Notes under the pieces: model-generated
Databases searched by the model: none
The model's input: the letters and a program-made list of their open reading frames with translations, nothing else
Told to the model about the DNA's origin: nothing
Position numbers and translations under genes: made by a program
Part shown: one piece after another, positions 9,735-18,132 of the stretch
Layout of the letters: each line of letters opens with the position of its first letter
Numbering within the stretch: position 1 is the first letter of the stretch
NCBI GenBank assembly: GCA_963758025.1
Contig: CAVWUA010000001.1
Coordinates: 62,001 to 126,000 of the forward strand
DNA: 64,000 nucleotides
DNA from: CAVWUA01 sp963758025
Lineage (GTDB): Bacteria > Planctomycetota > Planctomycetia > Isosphaerales > Isosphaeraceae
Direction of reading: 5' to 3'

Positions 9735-10046
9735 TTATTCCGTCCGATCCCACGGCATCGGACCAAGCCGATCGAGGTCGCGGCTGCCGAGGATGACGGA
9801 GAGAATCACAACGCGGTTTTCTTCGAGCCGATAGATGAGTCGGTACTTCTGATGAACAATCTCCCGGATGTCCGGCAAGCCAACCTCCGGGACGAGTCTG
9901 CCAATCTGGGGGAAGGTTTCAAGCACGTCAACCGCCGCGATGAGCCGTTCCAGGAACCGATCCGCCGTGACTGGCGCACCTTCGCCAATATAATCCCGAA
10001 CGGCTCGCAGATCGACGAGCGCGGCTTCGGACCAGACGACCTTCAT
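9735..10046 (-). CDS. ParE/RelE-family toxin of a type II toxin-antitoxin pair
   Basis: 103 residues with the ParE/RelE fold pattern: an N-terminal VVWSEAALVDLRAVRDYI helix, FPQIGRLVPE in the centre, then IREIVHQKYRLIYRLEE and VVILSVILGSRD. ParE relatives poison gyrase and RelE relatives cut mRNA. The RelE catalytic residues are not clearly present, so I favour ParE-like. The start overlaps the stop of the upstream antitoxin gene by ATGA, which is typical of these pairs. The pair lies between sucC and sucD. Confidence 0.85.
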   Translation of the reverse strand: MKVVWSEAALVDLRAVRDYIGEGAPVTADRFLERLIAAVDVLETFPQIGRLVPEVGLPDIREIVHQKYRLIYRLEENRVVILSVILGSRDLDRLGPMPWDRTE

Positions 10047-10222
10047 CGCTGAGAGAACATCTGCTTCACGTCCTCATGGGCAACGATCCGGCCTTCTTCA
10101 GAATCCTTCACGCCTTGCTCGACCTTCTTTCGGACGTAGAGTTCGTACATGATGTCATCCCAGGTGACACTGTCGGGCAGTTGATCGATCAGGCGTTTGG
10201 CCTCGTCTTTGACCGTGCTCAT
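10043..10222 (-). CDS. Antitoxin partner of the ParE-type toxin
   Basis: 59 residues (begins MSTVKDEAKRLIDQLPD, ends HEDVKQMFSQR). The sequence matches the short antitoxins found with ParE toxins, in which a DDIMYELYVRKKVEQG helix and a VAHEDVK tail wrap the toxin. It is read first and overlaps the toxin by four bases. It starts 28 bp downstream of the sucC stop, so it is probably transcribed with sucC. Autoregulation is expected for the family, but no separate promoter is evident. Confidence 0.8.
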   Translation of the reverse strand: MSTVKDEAKRLIDQLPDSVTWDDIMYELYVRKKVEQGVKDSEEGRIVAHEDVKQMFSQR

Positions 10223-10250
10223 CGATCGCCTCCCAGGGAGTGGAATCCGG

Positions 10251-11501
10251 TCAAGCCGCGCCCTTGGCCGCCGCGACGATCTTCTGCGCGGCGTCGGTCA
10301 GGCCGGTGGCGGTGATGATCTTGCGGCCGCTCTCATCGAGGAGCTTCTTCCCCTGCTCGACGTTCGTGCCTTCCAGGCGGACGACCAGGGGGACGCGGAA
10401 GTCGATCTCGTCATAAGCGGCCAGGAGAGCGGAGGCGATCGTGTCGCACTTCATGATCCCGCCGAAGATGTTCACCAGCACCCCTTTGACGTTCGGGGTC
10501 GAGAGCAGGATACGGAAGGCTTCGAGAACCTGGTCCTTATCCGCGCCGCCGCCGACGTCGAGGAAGTTGGCCGGCTCGCCGCCGTGGTACTTGATCAGGT
10601 CCATCGTGCTCATGGCCAGCCCCGCGCCGTTGACCAGGCAGGCGATGTCGCCATCGAGCTGCACGTAACTGAGCCCCGCGCGGCTGGCCCGCAGCTCGTT
10701 GGGGTCCTCTTCGTCCGGGTCGAGGAACGCGGCGACATCGCGGTGGCGGTACAGGGCGTTGTCGTCGAAGTTGATCTTGCAGTCCAGGGCGAGCACGTCC
10801 CCCTTGTCGGTCACGATCAGGGGGTTGATCTCGGCCAGCGAGGCGTCGTAGTCGAGGAACATCCTCACGAACGCCTTGAGGAACGCGATCCCCTTCTTGG
10901 CCGTTTCTCCCTCCATGCCGAGGGCCTTGCAGATCTTGCGGGCCTGGAAGTCCTGAAGGCCGAGGCCGACGTCGATCGGCTCCCGGTGAATCTTCTCGGG
11001 GCTCTTCTGGGCGACCGTCTCGATCTCGACGCCCCCTTCGGTCGAGGCCATCAGGACGGGGCATTGCAAGCCGCGATCGACGGCCAGGCCGAGGTACAGC
11101 TCCCGGGCGATGTCGTGGCCGACGGTGACCAGCACCTTGTTGATCGGCTGGCCGTCCGGACCGGTCTGGTACGTGACGAGGGTCTTGCCCAGGAGGCTTT
11201 CGGCAGCCTTCTTCGCCTCTTCCTTCGAGCGGACGAGCTGGACCCCCTTGGCCCAACCTTCGGGGCGGGGCTTCTGGCCGCTGGCGATGGCCAGGGCCTC
11301 CGCGCGGTCGGCGTCGGAGCCAACGGCCACCCCTTTACCGCGTCCGCCGGCATGGACCTGGGCCTTGACAACCACCAGATCCGCGCCGAGCTTGTCGAAC
11401 GCCTCGGCCGCCTCCTCTGGAGTACAGGCCACGATTCCGGCCGGGACGGCAGCCCCGGCGCCCTTGAGGATTTCCTTCGCCTGGAATTCGTGTACGTTCA
11501 T
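10251..11501 (-). CDS. sucC: Succinyl-CoA synthetase beta subunit (ADP-forming)
   Basis: 416 residues, slightly longer than the usual 390. The protein begins MNVHEFQAKEILKGAG. The ATP-grasp part shows VVKAQVHAGGRGKGV, and an AEINPLIV motif sits near the middle. The CoA-ligase domain has GAGLAMSTMD and the GGGADKDQVLEAF and NIFGGIMKCD loops. SucC binds the nucleotide and succinate and works with SucD. The region from 11502 to 11712 upstream holds no gene and probably its promoter. The operon order is sucC, antitoxin, toxin, sucD. Confidence 0.95.
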   Translation of the reverse strand: MNVHEFQAKEILKGAGAAVPAGIVACTPEEAAEAFDKLGADLVVVKAQVHAGGRGKGVAVGSDADRAEALAIASGQKPRPEGWAKGVQLVRSKEEAKKAAESLLGKTLVTYQTGPDGQPINKVLVTVGHDIARELYLGLAVDRGLQCPVLMASTEGGVEIETVAQKSPEKIHREPIDVGLGLQDFQARKICKALGMEGETAKKGIAFLKAFVRMFLDYDASLAEINPLIVTDKGDVLALDCKINFDDNALYRHRDVAAFLDPDEEDPNELRASRAGLSYVQLDGDIACLVNGAGLAMSTMDLIKYHGGEPANFLDVGGGADKDQVLEAFRILLSTPNVKGVLVNIFGGIMKCDTIASALLAAYDEIDFRVPLVVRLEGTNVEQGKKLLDESGRKIITATGLTDAAQKIVAAAKGAA

Positions 11502-11712
11502 CGCCGAGCGGCCCTGGTGCGAGAGGTCGTGTTGTGCGGCCCCCGCCCAAGGGGATCAACACAAAAGGGGGGAGAGGGAGGCGGGGACGTTCGGGACGTT
11601 TGTACCATAGGGACGCGGAGCGATTCCAGACCCCTGCCCCACGTCGCAGAGGCTTTTCTCCGGTGGCGTTCGGTCTGAAGGAACTGCGAAAGCCGCGCGT
11701 TGAAGGGGGATC

Positions 11713-12348
11713 TCAAGGCTTGCGACGATCGGGCGGGGATTCCTGCTCGACCTCCCGGACGATCCGCGCGATCTCCTCGTCGGTCGGCACGAAGTCGGCC
11801 TGGCGGAAGACCTGACGCGTCTCGGGGTCGTTCTCAATATCGCCGAACGCGGCCATCCACTCGTCGGCCTGCGCGGCGTCGAGACCTTCCTGGCGGGCCT
11901 TCTCCTCGGGGGTCGGTCCGTCGGCGGGGGTCCGGCCTGATTTGCGACTCTTCCGGTCCTGGAGGTCGGACCAGAACGCGTCGGCCGTCAGGGCCTTCGC
12001 CCGGCGACGCGTGGCGGCCTGTCGGACGCGACCGTCGGACGAGACGACAGTCAGCCGCTTCGGCGCCGAGTGCTTGGCGATCAACTGCTCGATCCGAGCG
12101 TCGGCGTTCTCGTCACCGACGGCGAAGACAACGGTCAGCCCCTTCTGGGTCGTCTGTCGCGGCAGGTGCCCGGGCGGCGTGTGGGCATCGAAGACGATGG
12201 TTGTCTGGTGGGCATCGACCGGCCCGAGCGCCTCGGCCAGGTCGTTGAGGAAGCGGTGCCGCATCTTGCGCAAGGCGTCCGGGCCAACCCGCCGGGCGGG
12301 CAGGACGACGGCGTGCATCAGGTTATAGCCGTCGATCAGGATGCGCAT
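11713..12348 (-). CDS. YacP-like NYN-domain RNase (DUF901)
   Basis: 211 residues from ATG 12348 (MRILIDGYNLMHAV). Conserved acidic residues of the PIN-like NYN fold are visible in LIDGYNL, IVFDAHTPP, GDENADARIEQLI and VVSSDGRVRQAA. The C-terminal 80 residues are charged and low in complexity (EEKARQEGLDAAQADEWM), as in Bacillus YacP/Rae1. Rae1 is a ribosome-associated endoribonuclease. I infer a similar RNA-cutting role here, without proof. A TTG 15 codons upstream is possible but less likely. Confidence 0.78.
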   Translation of the reverse strand: MRILIDGYNLMHAVVLPARRVGPDALRKMRHRFLNDLAEALGPVDAHQTTIVFDAHTPPGHLPRQTTQKGLTVVFAVGDENADARIEQLIAKHSAPKRLTVVSSDGRVRQAATRRRAKALTADAFWSDLQDRKSRKSGRTPADGPTPEEKARQEGLDAAQADEWMAAFGDIENDPETRQVFRQADFVPTDEEIARIVREVEQESPPDRRKP

Positions 12349-12422
12349 GACCGTCGCAAGTTCCCCGAGCGCCAGGATTTTCTCCTGTCTCAAGGATACG
12401 CCCGAAGCAGCACGACGGCAAA

Positions 12423-13907
12423 TCAGGCCCAGGCCGTCAGCACGGCATCATCGACGCTCGCATAAGCCGAGACGAGCATCGGCAGGCGGATCTGCTCCAG
12501 AACCGCGCCGACTCGGGCCTGAGCCTGGCAGAGCCGCAACGATCCGCCGCAGCGAGCCAGACGCATGTGATGGGCCAGCAGGATGCCGACCGCCCGACCG
12601 GTGAGCGAGGACACGCAATCGAGATTCACGACCACCCGGCGCGGGAGCGGCTGATCGAACAGGGTGAGCAGGGCCTTGCGAATCCCCTCGATCCGCTCAG
12701 GATCGTCCAGTTGCCAGATCAACGGAGTGATGACCAGCACGTCCTCGATGACCTCGTAACGCAGAAGGGTCGTGCCGTCCTCGTCTTCCAGGGTCGGAAA
12801 CGTGCTGAGGTCGGTCGAGGTGTCATCGATGCTCGGCGCGAATGGTTCCGGCTCATCATCCAGGCACCAGTCGGCGATGATCTGGTCGATGGGCGCGGCG
12901 CTCCGCTTCCCGATCTCGACATGAAAGATCATCGGACCGACCTGAAGCTGCGCGCCGTCAGTTAACTCGGCCTCCTGCGCACGAAGGGTCTGGCCGTCCA
13001 GAAGCGTGCCATTGGTTGAGCCGAGATCGCGCACGATGACGCGGTCATCGCGGAATTCGATGCGAGCGTGTTCCCGGCTCACGGTCTCACTGCGAGCACG
13101 CAGCTTGCACGTCGGCGCCCTGCCGATCAATAGGCCGGTTGCCGGGACGATTACAATGCGGCCGCACGCCCGACCGCTCGCCACGATCAGCCGGACCGGA
13201 AACGAGATCTTGCCCGCTTCCGCGCTGGGTTCCGAGACATTCTCCAACGGATGTCCCTCCTTGGTGCCGTCGGTCCCGATCAGAACCGACAGCACCGCCA
13301 CGGGCAGGGGACGAGGTCCCGAAGAGGCGGGCCAGGGGCCGTCGATGGCCTCGGGTTGGTCAGTTGTGATGGTCAAGGTTCGGGCCATGCCGGTGATCGC
13401 GAAAATATCGGCCACCGCCGGTTGGAGCCGGCAGACCTTCAACAGCCCGCCATCGGCCAGCAAGCAGCGACGATGCGCGGCGACAACCGCCCCGACGATC
13501 TGGCTCGAAAGACGCTCGACGTTCGAGAAATCGAGCACGATCCGGTCGTATCCCGCGACGATCAGGCACTCGAGCTCCTCGGCGAACTCGCGAATCTCCG
13601 CATCCTTGATGAGTTCCCGATCGACGATCTTGACCAGGGTGATTCCCTTCTGCCGGCTCACGCGGAGGTGTTCCCAGGCGCTGGCCGCCGCGGACTTCTT
13701 ACCATTTTTCTGCTGTTTCGGCGTGGAGCCGAGGCGAAACGACAGTGAGATCTGCTCGTGCAGGGCATCCATGGCCGAGGCCGGGGCATTGCCGCCGTCC
13801 AGGTTGCTGGCGATCCAGTCCTCAATCCCGCGCTCGGGGTCAGGTCGCTCCTCCGGGAGGGGCGGTTCGACCCGGCCGATTGTTAGCGTATGCTCACCGC
13901 GCACCAT
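12423..13907 (-). CDS. STAS-FHA-STAS signalling protein
   Basis: About 494 residues from ATG 13907 (MVRGEHTLTIG), which has GGGGAG seven bases upstream. The order is an N-terminal linker, a STAS-like domain (about 80-185; the strand VKIVDRELIKD, then DRIVLDFSNVERLSS), a forkhead-associated domain (about 240-330; IGRAPTC, VSREHARIEF, LGSTNGT), and a second STAS domain (about 385-494; VVNLDCVSSLTGRAVG). FHA domains bind phosphothreonine peptides, and STAS domains act as anti-sigma-antagonist switches regulated by Ser/Thr phosphorylation. The protein is therefore probably a node in Ser/Thr kinase signalling. In the second STAS domain the serine of SSLTGR could be the phosphorylation site. No kinase or anti-sigma gene is adjacent. 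Confidence 0.82.
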   Translation of the reverse strand: MVRGEHTLTIGRVEPPLPEERPDPERGIEDWIASNLDGGNAPASAMDALHEQISLSFRLGSTPKQQKNGKKSAAASAWEHLRVSRQKGITLVKIVDRELIKDAEIREFAEELECLIVAGYDRIVLDFSNVERLSSQIVGAVVAAHRRCLLADGGLLKVCRLQPAVADIFAITGMARTLTITTDQPEAIDGPWPASSGPRPLPVAVLSVLIGTDGTKEGHPLENVSEPSAEAGKISFPVRLIVASGRACGRIVIVPATGLLIGRAPTCKLRARSETVSREHARIEFRDDRVIVRDLGSTNGTLLDGQTLRAQEAELTDGAQLQVGPMIFHVEIGKRSAAPIDQIIADWCLDDEPEPFAPSIDDTSTDLSTFPTLEDEDGTTLLRYEVIEDVLVITPLIWQLDDPERIEGIRKALLTLFDQPLPRRVVVNLDCVSSLTGRAVGILLAHHMRLARCGGSLRLCQAQARVGAVLEQIRLPMLVSAYASVDDAVLTAWA

Positions 13908-14133
13908 GATCCGGCTCCCCGAAATCGTTGTGGGGAATGCTCGTAGGCCACTGCCGACCCAACGTCTTGTGTTGCCCCTTCTGGAAGCTGCGCGACGTCC
14001 GCCGCGCCCCATAAACCCATAGGCGAGATTTGTGAGACTTCTGGCCGGAAAAAATCCGGAACTCGGCTCACGAAATTTCGCAAGGTCTATGTCTAACGCC
14101 ATTTGCGCTGTGACGCGGCAGGTTTCGGCACGG

Positions 14134-15450
14134 TCAGCGAGGAGCCGGATCACCCGCCAGGCGGACGATCCCGCCCAGGGTGAAGCGCACTTCGCCGCCG
14201 ACGATCACCGTATGCGCCCGGCCCCGGACCTCCCAGCCGCCGAAAGGGGTATTGCGGCTCCTGGAGTAAAACCGGTCCGGGTCGATCGTCCAGCGGGTGT
14301 CGGGGTCGATCAGGGTCACGTCGGCGTCGGCACCGGGGCGGAGCGTCCCCTTGGGGATGCCCAGCAGTTGGGCGGGGTGGACCGTCAGCTTGCGGATCAC
14401 GTCGGGCCAGGTCAGGTGCCCCGGCTCGATCAGGGCCTTCACGGTGATCGGAATGAGCGTCTCCAGGCCGACGATCCCGAAGGGGGCGAGCGTCAGTTCC
14501 CGCATCTTCTTCTCGGGGGCGTGCGGGGCGTGGTCGGTTGCGAGGATGTCAATCGTGCCATCCACCAGCCCACCGATGACCGCCTCGACGTCCTCCCAGG
14601 TGCGCAAGGGGGGGTTCATCTTGAAGTTCGAGTCGAACTTGCGGAGGCATTCGTCCGTCAGGGTGAAGTGGTGCGGGCAGGCCTCGGCCGTCACGCGCAC
14701 CCCGCGCCGCTTGCCGTCGCGGACGAGTTCCACCGAACGCGCCGTGGAGATGTGCTGGATGTGCAGATGACCGCCGGTGATCTCGGCCAGGCGAATATCG
14801 CGGGCGACCATGATGTCCTCGGCCGCGGCGGGCATTCCGCCCAGACCGAGCCGCATCGACTCGAACCCCTCGTTCATCACGCCGCCGACGGTCAGTTCGG
14901 GCACCTGGCAGTGCTGCATGACGCAACGATCGAACATCTTCGCGTACTGAAGCGCCTGCCGCATGAGCGACGCCGAGGCGACCGGCGCGCCGTCGTCGGT
15001 GAACGCCACCGCGCCGCCATCGACAAGCTGCCCGAGTTCGGCCAGTTCCTTCCCCTCTCGCCCCTTGCTGACCGCGCCGACCGGATAGACGTTGGCCTTG
15101 CCGGCGCGTCGGGCCTGGAGGACGACGAACTCGGCGGCGGCCTGGGTATCGAGCGCGGGGATCGTGTTCGGCATGCAGGCGACCGACGTGACCCCACCGG
15201 CCAGCGCGGCCATCGCGCCGGTGGCGATCGTCTCATCCTCCTCGTTCCCCGGTTCGCGCAGGTGGACGTGGCAATCGATCAAGCCGGGACAGACGATCAT
15301 CCCCCGGGCGTCGATAACCTCCTCGGCTTCAACCAGCCCCTCGGCCCCGACCGCCATCACCCGGCCCCCGCTGAGCCAGAGGTCGGTCACCCGGTCGATA
15401 TCCTGGCTCGGGTCGATGACCCGGCCCCCGGCGATCTGGATCGTGCGCAC
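14134..15450 (-). CDS. pyrC: Dihydroorotase
   Basis: 438 residues from a GTG at 15450 that has GGGAG nine bases upstream, followed by VRTIQIAGGRVIDPSQ. Zinc ligands of the amidohydrolase fold are visible in CHVHLREPG, MQHCQVPE, HIQHIST and LATDHAPHAP, typical of class I dihydroorotase. It cyclises carbamoyl aspartate to dihydroorotate in pyrimidine synthesis. The frame is open for some distance upstream of the GTG, but that part belongs to the inserted HNH gene and not to PyrC. It is the last pyr gene of the operon pyrR-pyrB-(HNH)-pyrC. Confidence 0.94.
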   Translation of the reverse strand: MRTIQIAGGRVIDPSQDIDRVTDLWLSGGRVMAVGAEGLVEAEEVIDARGMIVCPGLIDCHVHLREPGNEEDETIATGAMAALAGGVTSVACMPNTIPALDTQAAAEFVVLQARRAGKANVYPVGAVSKGREGKELAELGQLVDGGAVAFTDDGAPVASASLMRQALQYAKMFDRCVMQHCQVPELTVGGVMNEGFESMRLGLGGMPAAAEDIMVARDIRLAEITGGHLHIQHISTARSVELVRDGKRRGVRVTAEACPHHFTLTDECLRKFDSNFKMNPPLRTWEDVEAVIGGLVDGTIDILATDHAPHAPEKKMRELTLAPFGIVGLETLIPITVKALIEPGHLTWPDVIRKLTVHPAQLLGIPKGTLRPGADADVTLIDPDTRWTIDPDRFYSRSRNTPFGGWEVRGRAHTVIVGGEVRFTLGGIVRLAGDPAPR

Positions 15451-15491
15451 GTTGTCGGGCTCCCTGCAGGATGCGTTGCGAACTTGGCTGC

Positions 15492-16376
15492 TCAGGTATC
15501 TATTTGGCGAACCAGCACGCTCTGGCGAGTTCCTTTCAGCTTGCCTTCGGTCGCGCGGTGGTGAGACTCGCATAGCCACAAGGCCGTTATCGGCATTGTC
15601 GGAGCCGCCGAGCGAGTGAGGCTTGATGTGAGCAGCCTGCAGCTTCCCCACACACGGGTTCTCGATCGCAAAATCCATCTCTGAATTGAATCCGTCGTAT
15701 CTCGCAGGCTTCGGCGAATCTTCGCCGATCGCATCTTTCTGGCCAGTGACGAATCGCGTTTCTGGATTGTCTTGAATGGATAGAGATAGAGGAACAAGGG
15801 CCAGGCAAGACCTACAACCTCACCGATCGCGGTTCTGCTGGAAAGCACCTCCACTCTATCGGCCAATCTGAGATAGAAGGTATTTCCCGCAGAGCATGCT
15901 TTGCCCCCACCGATGCCTGTATTTGGTACGGAGGGGAACAAATCCTTAACAAAGTCATATTTTTTATTGAAGTATTCGACCAGCCCGATAAAATCAGCAA
16001 AATCATCGTTCGCAATATTTATGAGTGATTTTTTATATTTATTAAAATTGAATTTCGAATCCCAAGATATCGCATGTAATTTCCTGTAGCGCTCGGTATT
16101 TCTGAGTACCTCTACCAAGGTATTGGAAAGCAGATTCTGCTTGAAGATGCTAGCGACGAACCGCGAGTGGACCATCGAAAAGTGCAAAGTCGCACTGACG
16201 GTATCGAGGTGAAATCCAACACGATAGCCGGTATGGCCGTGATTCAAATAAGAGAACACTGGATCCGCAATCCACCATTCCGGCCGATTCTTGACTTTAC
16301 GAAGGGAGCAAGGTCGGCCGAGTTGGCCGCTCACGGCATCGGCGAGGTTGTCGATGGATGAATCAGGCAAGCTCAT
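15492..16376 (-). CDS. HNH endonuclease, AT-rich insertion in the pyr operon, two frameshifts
   Basis: Reconstructed length is about 295 residues from ATG 16376, which has GGAGG upstream. The N-terminal 200 residues match no family I know. They contain WWIADPVFSYLNHGHTGYR and many Asn, Lys and Phe residues, unlike the Ala/Arg-rich neighbours. The C-terminus is a clear HNH nuclease: LQAAHIKPHSLGGSDNADNG, then LCESHHRATEG. It becomes continuous if one base is removed near 15577 and the frame is corrected near 15785 inside a CTCTAT tandem. Base composition drops strongly at 15900-16200 (runs of A and T). The arrangement resembles restriction-type HNH enzymes, but no methylase is adjacent. It overlaps neither pyr gene. 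Confidence 0.72.
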   Translation of the reverse strand: MSLPDSSIDNLADAVSGQLGRPCSLRKVKNRPEWWIADPVFSYLNHGHTGYRVGFHLDTVSATLHFSMVHSRFVASIFKQNLLSNTLVEVLRNTERYRKLHAISWDSKFNFNKYKKSLINIANDDFADFIGLVEYFNKKYDFVKDLFPSVPNTGIGGGKACSAGNTFYLRLADRVEVLSSRTAIGEVVGLAWPLFLYLYPFKTIQKRDSSLARKMRSAKIRRSLRDTTDSIQRWILRSRTRVWGSCRLLTSSLTRSAAPTMPITALWLCESHHRATEGKLKGTRQSVLVRQIDT

Positions 16377-16405
16377 GAGGACCTCCGGAAGGGGTATTCT
16401 CAGGT

Positions 16406-17380
16406 TCAATCGGAACCTTGCTTCCGCCCACTGACCAGGTACAGCACCGCCATCCGCACGGCCAGGCCGTTCGTCACCTGATCGAGAATGGCGGAGTTCG
16501 GGCCATCGGCGACTTCCGGGGTCAGCTCGACGCCCCGGTTGATCGGGCCGGGGGCGAGCAGGAGCACGTCGTCCTTGGCCTTGCGGATGCGGTCCTGGGT
16601 CATGCCGTAGAGGCGGAAATATTCGGAGATCGACGGGAAGACGTTGCGCTGGTCACGTTCGAACTGGATGCGGAGGACGTTCACGACGTCCAGGCGCGGG
16701 AGGATCTCGTCGAGGTGGTGGGCGACCTCGCAGCCGAGGCGCTCCATCGACCGGGGAACCAGCGTCGGCGGGCCGCAGAGGATGACCTTCGCCCCCAGCT
16801 TGGTTAATCCCCAGATGTTCGACCGCGCCACCCGCGAATGGCTGATGTCGCCGAGCAGGCCGACGGTGAGGCCCTCAATGCTTCCCTTGGCTCGGCGGAT
16901 CGTCATCAGGTCCAGCAGCGCCTGCGTCGGGTGCTCGTGCGCGCCGTCGCCGGCGTTGATGACGGAGCAGCCGACGTGCTGCGAGAGCAGGTGGGGCGCA
17001 CCGGGGACGTTGTGCCGCACGACCAGGATGTCGGCCCCCATCGCCTCGATGTTGCGGGCCGTGTCGATGAACGACTCCCCCTTGGACAGGCTGGAACTGC
17101 TGGCGGTGAAATCCTGCACGTCGGCCGAGAGCCGCTTGGCCGCCAGGCTGAAGCTGGTGCGCGTGCGGGTCGAGTTCTCGAAGAACAGGTTGAAGACGAT
17201 CCGCCCCAGCAGCGCGGGGACTTTTTTGCGGGTCCGGCCGGAGACCTCGGCGAACGAGTCGGCCGTGTCGAGGATGGCCAGGATCTCCGCGCGCGACAGG
17301 TCCTCCAGACCCAGCAGGTGCTTGCGGGTCCAGGTCGCCGCGTCGCCCGTCGCTTCGCCACCCGCCGGAGCCGTCGTCAC
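16406..17380 (-). CDS. pyrB: Aspartate carbamoyltransferase catalytic subunit
   Basis: 324 residues from a GTG at 17380 preceded by AGGAGG at eight bases. The carbamoyl-phosphate loop is FFENSTRTRTSF. Further motifs are VVRHNVPGAPHLL, INAGDGAHEHPTQALLD and DISHSRVARSN. It joins carbamoyl phosphate and aspartate in the second step of pyrimidine synthesis. No pyrI regulatory subunit is nearby, which fits the class that works without one. pyrR lies 34 bp upstream. Confidence 0.95.
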   Translation of the reverse strand: MTTAPAGGEATGDAATWTRKHLLGLEDLSRAEILAILDTADSFAEVSGRTRKKVPALLGRIVFNLFFENSTRTRTSFSLAAKRLSADVQDFTASSSSLSKGESFIDTARNIEAMGADILVVRHNVPGAPHLLSQHVGCSVINAGDGAHEHPTQALLDLMTIRRAKGSIEGLTVGLLGDISHSRVARSNIWGLTKLGAKVILCGPPTLVPRSMERLGCEVAHHLDEILPRLDVVNVLRIQFERDQRNVFPSISEYFRLYGMTQDRIRKAKDDVLLLAPGPINRGVELTPEVADGPNSAILDQVTNGLAVRMAVLYLVSGRKQGSD

Positions 17381-17414
17381 GTCGCGTTCCTCCTTAACGC
17401 TCGATCCCTTGCGT

Positions 17415-17960
17415 TTAACGATCCACGCCGACCCGAACGATCTCCTCGACCGGATCAACCGGCGCGATCCGGACCAGCACCCGCTCGTCCGCCGAGACCG
17501 GCAGGTCCAGTCCCACGAAGTCGGGCCGGATGGGGAACTCCCGCCCGCCGCGATCCACGACGACAGCCAGCCGGACTCCCGCCGGGCGCCCCAGGTCGCA
17601 GACGGCGTTGAGCGCCGCGCGGACGGTTCGCCCGGTGAACAGCACGTCATCGACGAGAACGACCTCCGCCCCATCCACGGGGAACGGGATCTCGGTCCCC
17701 CGAAGCACCGGCCAGTGATCGCGCTGGCCGATATCGTCACGGTAGAGGGTGATATCGACCGCGCCAACGGGCACCTCCCGGCCGAGCGCGCCGCTCAGGT
17801 GCTCCGCCAGCCGCCGGGCGATCGGCACGCCTCGGGTGCGGACGCCGACCAGGCAGAGCGGCACATCCAGACGGCGGGCGCGGGCAATCTGCCCCGCCAG
17901 ATCGGCCAGCAAGGCGTTCAGTCCCTCGGCGTCGCGCAGACGGGTCTCGGACGGATTCAT
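17415..17960 (-). CDS. pyrR: Pyrimidine operon regulator / uracil phosphoribosyltransferase
   Basis: 181 residues. The PRPP-binding loop is VVLVDDVLFTGRTVRAAL, and the N-terminal part LVGVRTRGVPIARRLAEHL is typical of PyrR. In Gram-positives PyrR binds mRNA and attenuates pyr transcription when UMP is high, and it has weak UPRTase activity. It heads the operon pyrR-pyrB-HNH-pyrC. The leader (17961-18008) is short, and I do not see a clear anti-antiterminator there, so RNA-based control in this organism is unproven. A good sigma-70 type promoter is present at 18009-18037. Confidence 0.93.
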   Translation of the reverse strand: MNPSETRLRDAEGLNALLADLAGQIARARRLDVPLCLVGVRTRGVPIARRLAEHLSGALGREVPVGAVDITLYRDDIGQRDHWPVLRGTEIPFPVDGAEVVLVDDVLFTGRTVRAALNAVCDLGRPAGVRLAVVVDRGGREFPIRPDFVGLDLPVSADERVLVRIAPVDPVEEIVRVGVDR

Positions 17961-18008
17961 GAGGCGCTCTCGGCGGTCGGTCGCGGCCAGGTGGTGTTCC
18001 AGAGGCGG

Positions 18009-18037
18009 ATCGTAGCAGCCGAGGCCTCACGTCGCAA
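18009..18037 (-). promoter_or_regulatory. Predicted pyrR operon promoter
   Basis: On the minus strand TTGCGA (18032-18037) and TACGAT (18009-18014) are separated by 17 bases. The predicted start lies about 40 bases before the pyrR ATG. Confidence 0.55.
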
Positions 18038-18132
18038 GCCAGAGGGTGGCCCCGCCTTTTCCTCCGGGCCGAAAATGCGTACCATAACGACCGATACCCT
18101 TTAGGGACCACACGATGGAGGTGTCCTGCGCG

